Below are positions 9,080 to 16,969 of a stretch of 64,000 bases of DNA, in pieces. How positions within the stretch are numbered: position 1 is the stretch's first letter; each line of letters starts with the position of its first letter. Origin of the DNA: Phycisphaerae bacterium (GTDB lineage: Bacteria > Planctomycetota > Phycisphaerae > Phycisphaerales > Phycisphaeraceae); assembly GCA_030432595.1 (NCBI GenBank), contig JAUIGU010000018.1, positions 22,226-86,225 of the forward strand. Reading direction: 5' to 3'. Below the pieces are notes generated by a model. The model was not told where the DNA came from. It saw only the letters and a list, made by a program, of their open reading frames with translations, and searched no databases. The position numbers were made by a program, and so were the translations under genes.

Positions 9080-11851
9080 TTACGACATGCGAATCAGCAC
9101 GGTGGTGATTTGCTTAGGTGTCATATCAAGTTGGAGGCAACCGGCGTCTACGGTTGCGGACGATCCGGCGGGGTCGCCCGCGAGATCGAGCAAGACCCAC
9201 GACAGGCTTTGGCTGTTGAAAAGTGCTTGATCGAGGTGCAGTGTCGCGTGGATCGGTGAAGCCGTCGGGTTGAATACCCGTACCTCGACCCCATCCGCGT
9301 GGCCGAGCAGGGCGGTGAGAACAGCGTCGCCTTCGACGGTCACGGCCGACACGTTTTCGGAGATGCGCGGCCCGATCCTTTCGAGCTGCCGGGCTTGGTC
9401 GTTCGGGTAGACGTGGGCGAGGTGGAGGCCGGCGCTGAGGTCCGTCGAAACATCGAACAGCCGCGCGGAAGGCAGCTCGCCCTTGAGCGGCAAGATGCGG
9501 TAACGAAACGTCATCGGCCCAAGCACCTGGCCATCCGGCTCGCCATCGGTGAAGACGGTGCGCTGGGTGCCTCGGAACAGCGTCAATGCAACCGGGCGGT
9601 CGGTCAGGTCGCGCACCGTGGCTTCGATCAGGCCGTCGGCGACCACGGCCAGCCCGCCCTCTGCGTCATGCACCGCCGTCCACGACTGCTGCGGCCGGGT
9701 CTCGATCTCCAGCTCGCGGTAGGTGTGGTTGTCGTCACGCAGGACGATGCCGCGCTCAACGACGTCGAATGCGCTGTCGGAGAAGCACGTCTGTGCCTCC
9801 GAGCATCCGGACGGGAAGAGCACCCGCAAGCGATGGTCTTTAGCGGAGTTGTTGACCGTGGTTTCAACGTCCAGTTCGTCGCGGTCGGCGAGCAAACGGA
9901 CGGTCGTGTCGATCACGAGCGGGACCCGCTCCTCGGAACGCTGCCGCCGCTCCGCGTCGAACCCGGACGGGACATTCATCTTCGTGCGCAGCCGCATCGC
10001 CGCCATCATCGGGCCGTCCGCGACGATGGTCACGTCGCATGCGCTCGCCGAACTTGTGATGGCCTGCTCGTTGACGGTCTGTCCGTGGTACCACCCGTCG
10101 CCGATGTCGGCTGTGTCCTCGAACGTCAGTAGGTCTTCGTAGATACGGCCGGTGCGGCGATCAGTCAGCTTGAGCGTCCCACCGTGTGTCACCTCGACGC
10201 GGAGCGTTTCGGATTCAAGCGTTCGCGGATCGCGCACCAGCCCGGGCTTGACGGGATGCCGGGTCGGCTTTCCTTCCTCGCCGCGCTCGATGCGCAGTGT
10301 GGTGAACCCGGTGGCGGGGAGGTCAAGATCGGCGACAACCTCGACGCGGTGTACACGGCGGTCTACGGGGAAGCGGTACGGCTCGATCCGCTTGACGCGG
10401 CGGCCCGGCGTGATACCGACGAGTTGGTACGGAACCTCTTCGCCTCCCGGCGTTCGCAGTCTGAAGGCCGGCTTGGGTTCGAACCCGAAGAACTCGTTGT
10501 AGCTCGGCCATTCTGCCGGAATCTCAAGAACCAGTCGTTGTAGACCTTGCACTCGGCGCGGCCGCGGATTGAACACGCCGACACGGACCTCGTTCTCCGG
10601 CACGTCGCCCTCGACGCTCGCCGTCAGTTTGCCCGCCAACTCGGATGAAAGCTGTTCGGTGATCTGCTCGCACTGGCTGAATCGGAACTTCATGTCTTCG
10701 TGGACGCGATCAACGCTGCACCCGCCGATCGAGTCGTGCGGGTGGTTTTTGAGCAGCCACGTCCACGCCGTGTCGAGATACCCCTGCGCGATTTCCACGC
10801 CAAGTAGCTGCTTTGCCAGTACCGACAACGGCTCGAGCCAGCGTGTCAGCATCGTCTGGCAGTGCGCGTTTCGTTGCTTGATCCAGACCCGGCTGGACGC
10901 GACGCCGGGGATCACCCACTGCTCGTCGACCGCCCACGTCTCCTTGCCGGGCTCGCGCAACTCACCGACGACCTCCTCGGTGATGCGGTCGGCCTGCGGC
11001 AACATCTCGTCGAGATATGCGTCGAGCGAGCTGTGAAGGACTTCGAACGGGCTGTCGGCTTTGTCCATCGCGTCGCTGACGACGCGGTACGCATGCTGTT
11101 CCCATTCCTGGTGGTCGCCGCCGTCGAAGGCGAGGATCGGATCAACGATAGTCAGACCCGTTTCCCGTTCCAGCCAGGAGTCGAGGTTCTTCTTCACTTC
11201 CTCAACATCGGGGCGCTCGTCGAACTTCATCGCACCGCGGACGTCGCTGGCGTAGTCGCAGTAGCCGCGCCGGCCGAAGTGGTACGCGGGCAGCGTCGTC
11301 CCGTCTGCGCCACGCCAGCGGAGGTTGCGCGTCCCGCGCGGGTTGATGCCGCGCCACAGGAACACGCCGCGCACGCCAAACCCCGCGAGGATCTGCGGCA
11401 ACTGCGAAACATGCCCGAACAGGTCGCACACGAAGCCCGCCGTCGAACACTCCGCCCCGAACGCCCGCGCCACCGCCCGGCCCTTACGAAAGTTCCGCAC
11501 GATCGACTCGCCGGACACGAGAAACTCGTCGGGCAGCACATACCAGGGCCCAACAATGAACTTGCCGGACCGAACCAGCGACTCGACTTCCCCGCGTCGC
11601 TCGGGGCGGATCTCCAGGTAGTCTTCGAGCAGGATCGTCTGGCCGTCCATCTGGAACGGTCCGCGAAACTCGCCGCTGTTGATGCCCTCGATCACCCGGT
11701 CGATCAATTGCACCAGCCGGATGCGGTAGTGCTGGAACGGCTGGTACCACTCGCGGTCCCAGTGCGTGCTGAAGACGTAATGCACCGTGCGGAGGGCCGT
11801 GGCCGGATCGGGTCGGGGCTGCGCGGGGCGGGGGGTGGAAGCGGTGCTCAC
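9080..11851 (-). CDS. GH38-family alpha-mannosidase (first copy)
   Basis: 923 residues, typical for GH38. The GTG start has GGAG about ten bases upstream and is eight bases below the preceding gene. Zinc and catalytic elements: H30-x-D32 in STHWDREWY, and the nucleophile D143 in FVCDLFGHVSQLP, in the position of the Asp of the classic D-x-FGH motif. A long beta-rich C-terminal half (~450-920) matches the GH38 middle and C-terminal domains. No signal peptide is visible, so it probably works in the cytoplasm on imported mannosides. The same window carries a second, quite divergent GH38 enzyme at 18884-21514, suggesting two linkage specificities. Confidence 0.9.
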   Translation of the reverse strand: MSTASTPRPAQPRPDPATALRTVHYVFSTHWDREWYQPFQHYRIRLVQLIDRVIEGINSGEFRGPFQMDGQTILLEDYLEIRPERRGEVESLVRSGKFIVGPWYVLPDEFLVSGESIVRNFRKGRAVARAFGAECSTAGFVCDLFGHVSQLPQILAGFGVRGVFLWRGINPRGTRNLRWRGADGTTLPAYHFGRRGYCDYASDVRGAMKFDERPDVEEVKKNLDSWLERETGLTIVDPILAFDGGDHQEWEQHAYRVVSDAMDKADSPFEVLHSSLDAYLDEMLPQADRITEEVVGELREPGKETWAVDEQWVIPGVASSRVWIKQRNAHCQTMLTRWLEPLSVLAKQLLGVEIAQGYLDTAWTWLLKNHPHDSIGGCSVDRVHEDMKFRFSQCEQITEQLSSELAGKLTASVEGDVPENEVRVGVFNPRPRRVQGLQRLVLEIPAEWPSYNEFFGFEPKPAFRLRTPGGEEVPYQLVGITPGRRVKRIEPYRFPVDRRVHRVEVVADLDLPATGFTTLRIERGEEGKPTRHPVKPGLVRDPRTLESETLRVEVTHGGTLKLTDRRTGRIYEDLLTFEDTADIGDGWYHGQTVNEQAITSSASACDVTIVADGPMMAAMRLRTKMNVPSGFDAERRQRSEERVPLVIDTTVRLLADRDELDVETTVNNSAKDHRLRVLFPSGCSEAQTCFSDSAFDVVERGIVLRDDNHTYRELEIETRPQQSWTAVHDAEGGLAVVADGLIEATVRDLTDRPVALTLFRGTQRTVFTDGEPDGQVLGPMTFRYRILPLKGELPSARLFDVSTDLSAGLHLAHVYPNDQARQLERIGPRISENVSAVTVEGDAVLTALLGHADGVEVRVFNPTASPIHATLHLDQALFNSQSLSWVLLDLAGDPAGSSATVDAGCLQLDMTPKQITTVLIRMS

Positions 11852-11859
11852 GCGTCAAC

Positions 11860-13680
11860 TCACTCCGGTTGGGGGTGATCGTCGGGTTCGTCCTTAACGT
11901 AAGCCAGATCGACGGGCAGCGACACCGCGTCGCGGCCGTCCGCGTCTACCCACACCGCGACCGGCGCGACCGCGTGGTTGAGGTGGCCCAGTTCGGCGTG
12001 CCCAGTCACGGCCATGCGGTTCATCGGCGGCGGGTCGGCGTCGGCCCGAAGAGTCACGTTCATCTCATAGCGCTGCCAGGGCTGCAGTTCGACCTGCGGC
12101 GGGTGTTGTTTGAGCGCATCCACGCCCCATCCCGCGGGGAGGTCCTGTATTTCAATGTGGCCGCGCACCGCCACGTTGAGGGTGTTGGTGACAACGGCCT
12201 TCATGCGGACCTCGCCGCCGGGCGTGACCTCGAGGGCATCGGCGGTCAGTTGCACCGCCGGCGCTTCCTGGTCGTTGAGGTCGCTGAACGCGAAGTGCCG
12301 TTCGCCCGGGCTGAGCAGCGTCAACGCAACCGCCTGACCGGCCGGCAGTTCGAACCGAAGGCGCTTCAAGTGTTTGGTTGGCAGCACCTCGACCTCAACC
12401 CCGTTCGGCGTCAGGCGATCAACGCGCAGGACGAACGCGTCAAGATTGCTTTCGGGGAGTTGCCCCGACAGTTCGATCGGTTGGGTCTGGTCCGACGCGT
12501 TCCAGACGAGGGCGGCGAACAGGTCGGCCCGGTGGTCGTTGCGGTGGTGAGTCGCCACCACTTTGATGGCGTCCGAAGCGCTCCGCGACTGCACCATCTC
12601 TCCCGCGAGGTTGCGGGTCATCCAGATCGGCCAGTACGTGTCGGCCAGCGGAGCGCCCGGCTCGGTCATCACGCCGAACACATACTTTCCGCTTTCGTTG
12701 TAGGCCAGCGTAGTGAAGTGCATCACCGCGAGGATGCAGTCCTGGATGTCCAGGAAGGCGAAGTGCCGGCCGAGCAGGTACTGCGTCTTGCCCCAACCGT
12801 TGAACCACGCGTCGGTCTCGGTGAGCGCGAGTTTGCCGTTCTCTTTACCGGGCAACGCACGGAACATATCGGTTTTGGCGACGACCTCGGCGGCGACATC
12901 CTTCGGGGTGACGTCTGCGCCGTGGTAGATGTGGTGCGTCACGAAGTCAGCGTGCTCTCCGACCTGCTCGATGAAGTCGCGATACCACTCCTCGGGCTCG
13001 GCCCAGTGGGCCGGGGTCAGCGCCGGCCCACCGACCTGGACACCCGGGTAGTCGCGGTGGTAGCGCTCGGCCGTCTTGCGGAAGATCTCGAAGTAGGACG
13101 CGCGCGAGCCGCCGTAAAACATCGGCATGTTCGGCTCGTTCCACACCTCGACGTATTGGACCTGCGGTGCCTCCGGCTCAAGAACATTCCAGGCGTGCGT
13201 CACGCCGGCGGCGAACTCCACCCACTCGTCTTTGTCGCCGACCGGATCCGTCTCGTCGCCCGACTCGAGCCACTCGGTGTTGTAGCAGACCAGCGGCATC
13301 AACTCGGCGTCGATACTCACGAGGAAGTCGGCGAACGCGTCACGGTCCTCGATAAAGCGCGTCATCCGCTCGGGATGCAGACGCGACCAATCGAAAGTGC
13401 CGGGATCATCGTTGTCGTTCTCGGGCTCAAAAAATCCGATCCACGTCTCGGCCCGCGCGACCTGGCCGGACGGGTTGAGCCTTAGAAACGTCTCCATCAG
13501 CCGTGGGTTGCGTTGCGCTACCGCGAAGACCTTCGGAAACCCCTCGATCCCGAACACGGCGCGGTTGATTGCGCCGGTGGGTTGGGTCCAGTCGATGTGG
13601 AGTCGTCCGTCAGCCGCAGCCCGGGCGGCGCTGAAGACCGCCAGACACAGGAAAACGACGGAGATGCTTAATCGGTACAC
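11860..13680 (-). CDS. Secreted GH39-like retaining glycoside hydrolase
   Basis: 606 residues starting at GTG 13680, with a signal peptide over the first 23 residues (LCLAVFSAARAAADG). A TIM-barrel enzyme is indicated by acid/base E182 in VEVWNEPNMPMF and a candidate nucleophile E289 in LALTETDAW, with THHIYHG before it, a layout like GH39 xylosidase/iduronidase or related clan-A families. Residues ~480-600 form a beta-sandwich like an NPCBM/alpha-galactosidase-associated or Ig-like domain (LEVTPGGEVRMKAVVTNTLN). No PEP-CTERM tail is present. It is eight bases upstream of the GH38 gene, so the two are almost certainly cotranscribed. Exact specificity unknown. Confidence 0.78.
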   Translation of the reverse strand: MYRLSISVVFLCLAVFSAARAAADGRLHIDWTQPTGAINRAVFGIEGFPKVFAVAQRNPRLMETFLRLNPSGQVARAETWIGFFEPENDNDDPGTFDWSRLHPERMTRFIEDRDAFADFLVSIDAELMPLVCYNTEWLESGDETDPVGDKDEWVEFAAGVTHAWNVLEPEAPQVQYVEVWNEPNMPMFYGGSRASYFEIFRKTAERYHRDYPGVQVGGPALTPAHWAEPEEWYRDFIEQVGEHADFVTHHIYHGADVTPKDVAAEVVAKTDMFRALPGKENGKLALTETDAWFNGWGKTQYLLGRHFAFLDIQDCILAVMHFTTLAYNESGKYVFGVMTEPGAPLADTYWPIWMTRNLAGEMVQSRSASDAIKVVATHHRNDHRADLFAALVWNASDQTQPIELSGQLPESNLDAFVLRVDRLTPNGVEVEVLPTKHLKRLRFELPAGQAVALTLLSPGERHFAFSDLNDQEAPAVQLTADALEVTPGGEVRMKAVVTNTLNVAVRGHIEIQDLPAGWGVDALKQHPPQVELQPWQRYEMNVTLRADADPPPMNRMAVTGHAELGHLNHAVAPVAVWVDADGRDAVSLPVDLAYVKDEPDDHPQPE

Positions 13681-13734
13681 GGGGCCTACTCGACGAGAGG
13701 TCGGGGATCGGTCCAGGCAGAAACCAAGTGAGAC

Positions 13735-14523
13735 TCAACGCCGGAAGTAGCTCATCCACCAGTCTTCGTTGTCGTAGGGTTTCCAGAGCGCTTCATTGTT
13801 GCCCTGATTCCAGAGCACGTCGGCGTTATTCGCGCCGGCGTGCCCGTCGAAGTAGAGCGTGTTTGCCGTGTCGCCTGAATGTCGGTACGCCATGACGCCG
13901 CCGGAGGTGACGGCGGGGAAGATCGCGTCTTCGCGGAGATCATTCCACGCCCACTCGGGATCGGCCTTGGATTGTGACCCGTTGATCTGCCAGTCCAGGC
14001 CGTCGGCCATCGAGACCACGGAGGACGGGTCGGACATGTAAGGCTGGTAGTGGCCGCGGATGTTGTTGTCGCTGCCCGTCGCGGTCAGGAACAGGCCGAA
14101 AGGCATGACGTCGGTGTCGTTCATGCCGTAGGCATAGAACAGCGCGCCGTCTTCGAGCGCGAGCGTGGCCTCGGGGCAGATGAAGCCGTCCTTCCAGCCG
14201 AAGGTGGCACCGACCAGTTCGTCTTGACCGGTGTAGGTGACCCAGATGCGGTTGCGGTACCACTGCAACTTGTCAACACTGCCGGCATCGGGGTCCTGGT
14301 CAACCTCCAGCGGGACGTACCAACCTTCGAAGTCGACGACGTAGAGCTCGTTGGCCACGCCGAACTGACGGATCATGCTCAGGCAGCGCAGCCCGCGGGC
14401 GGTGCGTCGCGCTGCGCCCAGCGCCGGAAGCAGGATGCCGATCAGCAGCGCGATGATGGAGATCACGACCAGCAGTTCGATCAGCGTAAAGCCGGGGCGT
14501 CGCATGGATGGGGCGGCAGGCAT
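13735..14523 (-). CDS. Prepilin-type N-terminal cleavage/methylation protein (pseudopilin-like)
   Basis: 262 residues from the ATG at 14523, which has GGAG six bases upstream. The type IV prepilin leader [20 protein letters not shown] is intact, with the cleavage glycine before FTLIE and a single hydrophobic helix. The remainder resembles the large planctomycete family of such proteins: a Cys-Pro-Glu segment, a MADGLDW strand and a C-terminal FDGHAGANNADV motif. These proteins are thought to be exported and processed by prepilin peptidase; their function in the phylum is not established. It sits directly downstream of a PEP-CTERM gene, an arrangement repeated at 35680-37884. Confidence 0.85.
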   Translation of the reverse strand: MPAAPSMRRPGFTLIELLVVISIIALLIGILLPALGAARRTARGLRCLSMIRQFGVANELYVVDFEGWYVPLEVDQDPDAGSVDKLQWYRNRIWVTYTGQDELVGATFGWKDGFICPEATLALEDGALFYAYGMNDTDVMPFGLFLTATGSDNNIRGHYQPYMSDPSSVVSMADGLDWQINGSQSKADPEWAWNDLREDAIFPAVTSGGVMAYRHSGDTANTLYFDGHAGANNADVLWNQGNNEALWKPYDNEDWWMSYFRR

Positions 14524-14639
14524 GGCGGGCTCCGTGCGGAACATCTGCGGAGATTCAGTGGCGTGGTGTCCGGACGCCGAAACGCGGGCCGGAAAGGTCC
14601 GCGTCGCCTCTCGACGACGCGGACCGAGGAGGTCGTGGC

Positions 14640-15479
14640 TCAGGCTGAACGGCGACGCGCCAGCATCGCGCCCAGGCCGCCGAGCAGCAGCGCGGCACTG
14701 CCGGGCTCGGGCACCTCGATCACGTCGATCTCCCAGAGCAGCGGCGAGGTGATGGCCGCGGTCAGACCGTCGTCAACACCGGTGAAAGCGTTCACGCCGT
14801 CGAACGGGTCGCGGTATTGACGCTGCGAGTTGTCCACCGCGTAGAAGTAGAACTGGACGTTGGTGACGCCCGTGGCGATGGGCGCGCCGCCGTCGTCGAA
14901 GACTTCGACGAACGTTGAGCCCGCCGGCCCGGGCAGGTTGGGGTCCTGGCCGTTGTTGACGATGCCCAGCGGGTCAGACTCGAAATAGCCTTCCGTGTTG
15001 ACGCCGGTGCCGGGCGTGAACCCGCCGATGGGGTTGAAGTTGGCACCGTTGTCGGTGGAAACAAGGACACGGAACGTCGAGAAGATGCGGCCGTCAAGCC
15101 CCTCGTTGCCGGTCAGGACATTGATGCCCTGGATGTCCGACGGGCCGGCCAGATCGTACTGAATGGCCTTGGTCGGGGTACCCGCGGCGGGGAAGTCGTT
15201 GAGCAGGCCGGCCAGACCGGTGTTGCTGACGCCGTCGGTGAAGGCGGGCAACCCATTGGGATCGCCGGACCCGTTGGTGGCCGCGGGGTTGGCCGGGTGC
15301 CAGCCGGTGTCCGCGGGCAATTCGGTCGCGCTGAGGTTGTGGATGAGGTCCGAACTGCTGAGTGCTCCGGCAAAACCGGTGGGGGATACGTCGTGTGACG
15401 TCGTTGCCACCGTGGTCGCCGACACCGCCGTGGGCAGCGCCGCCGCGAGGGCCAAACCAGTGAGAATCTTCCAAGTCAT
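14640..15479 (-). CDS. Secreted PEP-CTERM protein (paralogue of 701-1774 lacking dockerin)
   Basis: 279 residues; AGGAGG lies just upstream of the ATG at 15479. Signal peptide MTWKILTGLALAAALPTAVSA. Residues ~25-245 align throughout with the protein at 701-1774, sharing DTGWHPANPA, FTDG, GLLNDFP, STFRVLVSTDNG, TEGYFESDPLG, QYRDPFDGVN and WEIDVIE. Here the body runs straight into VPEPGSAALLLGGLGAMLAR and RRRSA, with no dockerin repeats. Probably surface-attached after exosortase processing. It is the first structural gene after the GntR/LacI regulator (85-base gap), so it heads the glycan operon and may bind the target polysaccharide; that role is inferred only. Confidence 0.85.
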   Translation of the reverse strand: MTWKILTGLALAAALPTAVSATTVATTSHDVSPTGFAGALSSSDLIHNLSATELPADTGWHPANPAATNGSGDPNGLPAFTDGVSNTGLAGLLNDFPAAGTPTKAIQYDLAGPSDIQGINVLTGNEGLDGRIFSTFRVLVSTDNGANFNPIGGFTPGTGVNTEGYFESDPLGIVNNGQDPNLPGPAGSTFVEVFDDGGAPIATGVTNVQFYFYAVDNSQRQYRDPFDGVNAFTGVDDGLTAAITSPLLWEIDVIEVPEPGSAALLLGGLGAMLARRRSA

Positions 15480-15563
15480 GCTTCATACCTCCTGTGAGAC
15501 GGGAAAAACACGAGAAACGGACGCTACATCCGGACGCCCGAACGCCGGGCGTCCTTGATTTCT

Positions 15564-16670
15564 TTAAGCCGTGTCCTGGCGCGGGGCGCTGCTTTGTCGC
15601 GAAACTAATTCCGGCGCTTCCATCAAGCAGCGGAACGGCGCGTCGGGCTGGTTCCATCGGCGTTCGATAGTGGCAACCAGTCGCGCCGCGATCTGCTCAG
15701 ACGTGTGCCCGACCATCGTCATCGGCACCATCGACACCGCGCCCAGGTCCGGGTTGTCCAGCACGACCAGGCTCAGGTCGCCCGGTACGGACACGCCGGC
15801 GTCATGAAGCGCCTCGAACGCACCAATCGCGCTGGCGTAGCTGTTGACGATCAAGGCGGTGCAGGGCAACGCCTCTCGATGCTCGCGCAGCCAAGGCTCG
15901 AGCGCTTCACGCATGCCCGCCGCCGACGATTGACCGGGGCGGGTGGCGCTGGTCAAGACCGGGCCGAACCCGTCCGCCTCGCCGGACCACCGCCCGATGC
16001 GGTCGAAGTGGTCGATCAGCGCTTGCCACATCTCCAGCGGCTCGCCGCTGGCCATGCCGATGCGTGTGTGGCCCAGGGACCGAAGGTGCATAACCGCGGT
16101 TTCGAGCCCCAGGCGCCAGTCGGTGTCGACCGAATCGACGTCGATCCCCGCGACCTGCCCATCAACCACCACGGCCGGCGTCAGACGCTTGAGAAACTCA
16201 AGCAGCCTCAGCGGCAACTGCGGGTCCATCGGCTGGAGCACATACGCGTCGGACGGCGGGGCGGCGCGCAGCAGGTCGATCGCCGCCTCCATACTCGGGT
16301 AGGTGATGATGAACGACTGGTGCTTGTCTTCACGCAGCGTTCGGTTCAGGTGGGAGGAGATCTCCTGGCCGCGCCGGCTGGGGTAGTCGCTGTGCAGAAC
16401 GGTAACGGTGCGTACGGCGGCGTGGCCGTCGCGCGCCACAAACGTGCCCTTGCCCACCTTGCGGACTATCAAACCATCGGTTTCGAGTTCGGCCATCGCC
16501 TGCTGAACCGCCAGCTGGCCGACCCCGAAACGCCGCATCAGATTCCGCACGGACGGCAGCCGGCTCCCACGCGTCATGACCGCGGCCCGGCTACGCAACT
16601 CCTCCGCGATCGCCGCCACAGTGGCGGTGTCTTCCGAGGTCAACAGCGGGCGGGGGTTGGCACGGCTCAT
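15564..16670 (-). CDS. GntR/LacI hybrid transcriptional regulator
   Basis: 368 residues. Residues ~12-80 are a GntR winged helix: 'G-S-R-L-P-S-V-R-N-L' followed by 'R-F-G-V-G-Q-L-A-V-Q-Q-A-M-A-E-L' and the wing VRKVGKGTFV. Residues ~90-365 are a LacI/periplasmic-binding-type sensor (TVLHSDYPSRRG, LGHTRIGMASG, VPGDLSLVVLDNPDLGAVSMVPMT). This arrangement is common for sugar regulators in Planctomycetota. It starts the minus-strand glycan operon and diverges from the GxGYxYP gene; inverted ATACACT/AGTGTAT repeats between the two genes are the best candidate binding sites. A sugar effector, perhaps mannose or a manno-oligosaccharide, is inferred. Confidence 0.87.
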   Translation of the reverse strand: MSRANPRPLLTSEDTATVAAIAEELRSRAAVMTRGSRLPSVRNLMRRFGVGQLAVQQAMAELETDGLIVRKVGKGTFVARDGHAAVRTVTVLHSDYPSRRGQEISSHLNRTLREDKHQSFIITYPSMEAAIDLLRAAPPSDAYVLQPMDPQLPLRLLEFLKRLTPAVVVDGQVAGIDVDSVDTDWRLGLETAVMHLRSLGHTRIGMASGEPLEMWQALIDHFDRIGRWSGEADGFGPVLTSATRPGQSSAAGMREALEPWLREHREALPCTALIVNSYASAIGAFEALHDAGVSVPGDLSLVVLDNPDLGAVSMVPMTMVGHTSEQIAARLVATIERRWNQPDAPFRCLMEAPELVSRQSSAPRQDTA

Positions 16671-16742
16671 GAATTGATCACCGCAGGGAGAAACTATCCA
16701 GATTCAAACAGATTCAAGACAGGCATCGACTCAGAACCGACG

Positions 16743-16797
16743 AAATACACTCGACCCCGACATTGTCGTGATTTACAGAGTCGCGTCAAGTGTATTT
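16743..16797. promoter_or_regulatory. Candidate operator: AAATACACT ... AGTGTATTT inverted pair
   Basis: A perfect 9-base inverted repeat has its arms at 16743-16751 (AAATACACT) and 16789-16797 (AGTGTATTT), 37 bases apart. It lies just upstream of the GntR/LacI regulator start at 16670, where its own promoter should be. The same half-site recurs in the palindrome at 16849-16870. It is probably an autoregulatory site; this is inference. Confidence 0.5.
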
Positions 16798-16843
16798 TGC
16801 GGTATTTGCGAAAAAACACTTTCATTTCAGGGCGAATTCGCTA

Positions 16844-16873
16844 TTGTGATACACTTTTGGATGAGTGTATTTT
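16844..16873 (+). promoter_or_regulatory. Candidate promoter overlapped by ATACACT-N8-AGTGTAT palindrome
   Basis: TTGTGA (16844-16849) and TATTTT (16868-16873) are 18 bases apart and oriented towards the GxGYxYP gene at 16970. A perfect 7-base inverted repeat (16849-16855 and 16864-16870, 8-base centre) fills the space between them and touches the -10. A repressor bound here would block polymerase. The half-site is the same as in the pair at 16743-16797, next to the GntR/LacI regulator gene. Confidence 0.55.
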
Positions 16874-16969
16874 CAGATTTGAGGTCCCCGCGTGCTGCGC
16901 CGGCACGGGACTTGGGGCCGCGCCACTTTTCTTGCATCCGTGTTTCTTCGAGTCGATCCTTGAGCCGTT

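Noticed and set aside
11869..13485. 538-codon plus-strand frame opposite the GH39-like gene
   Set aside because: Antisense shadow of a gene with signal peptide and catalytic motifs.
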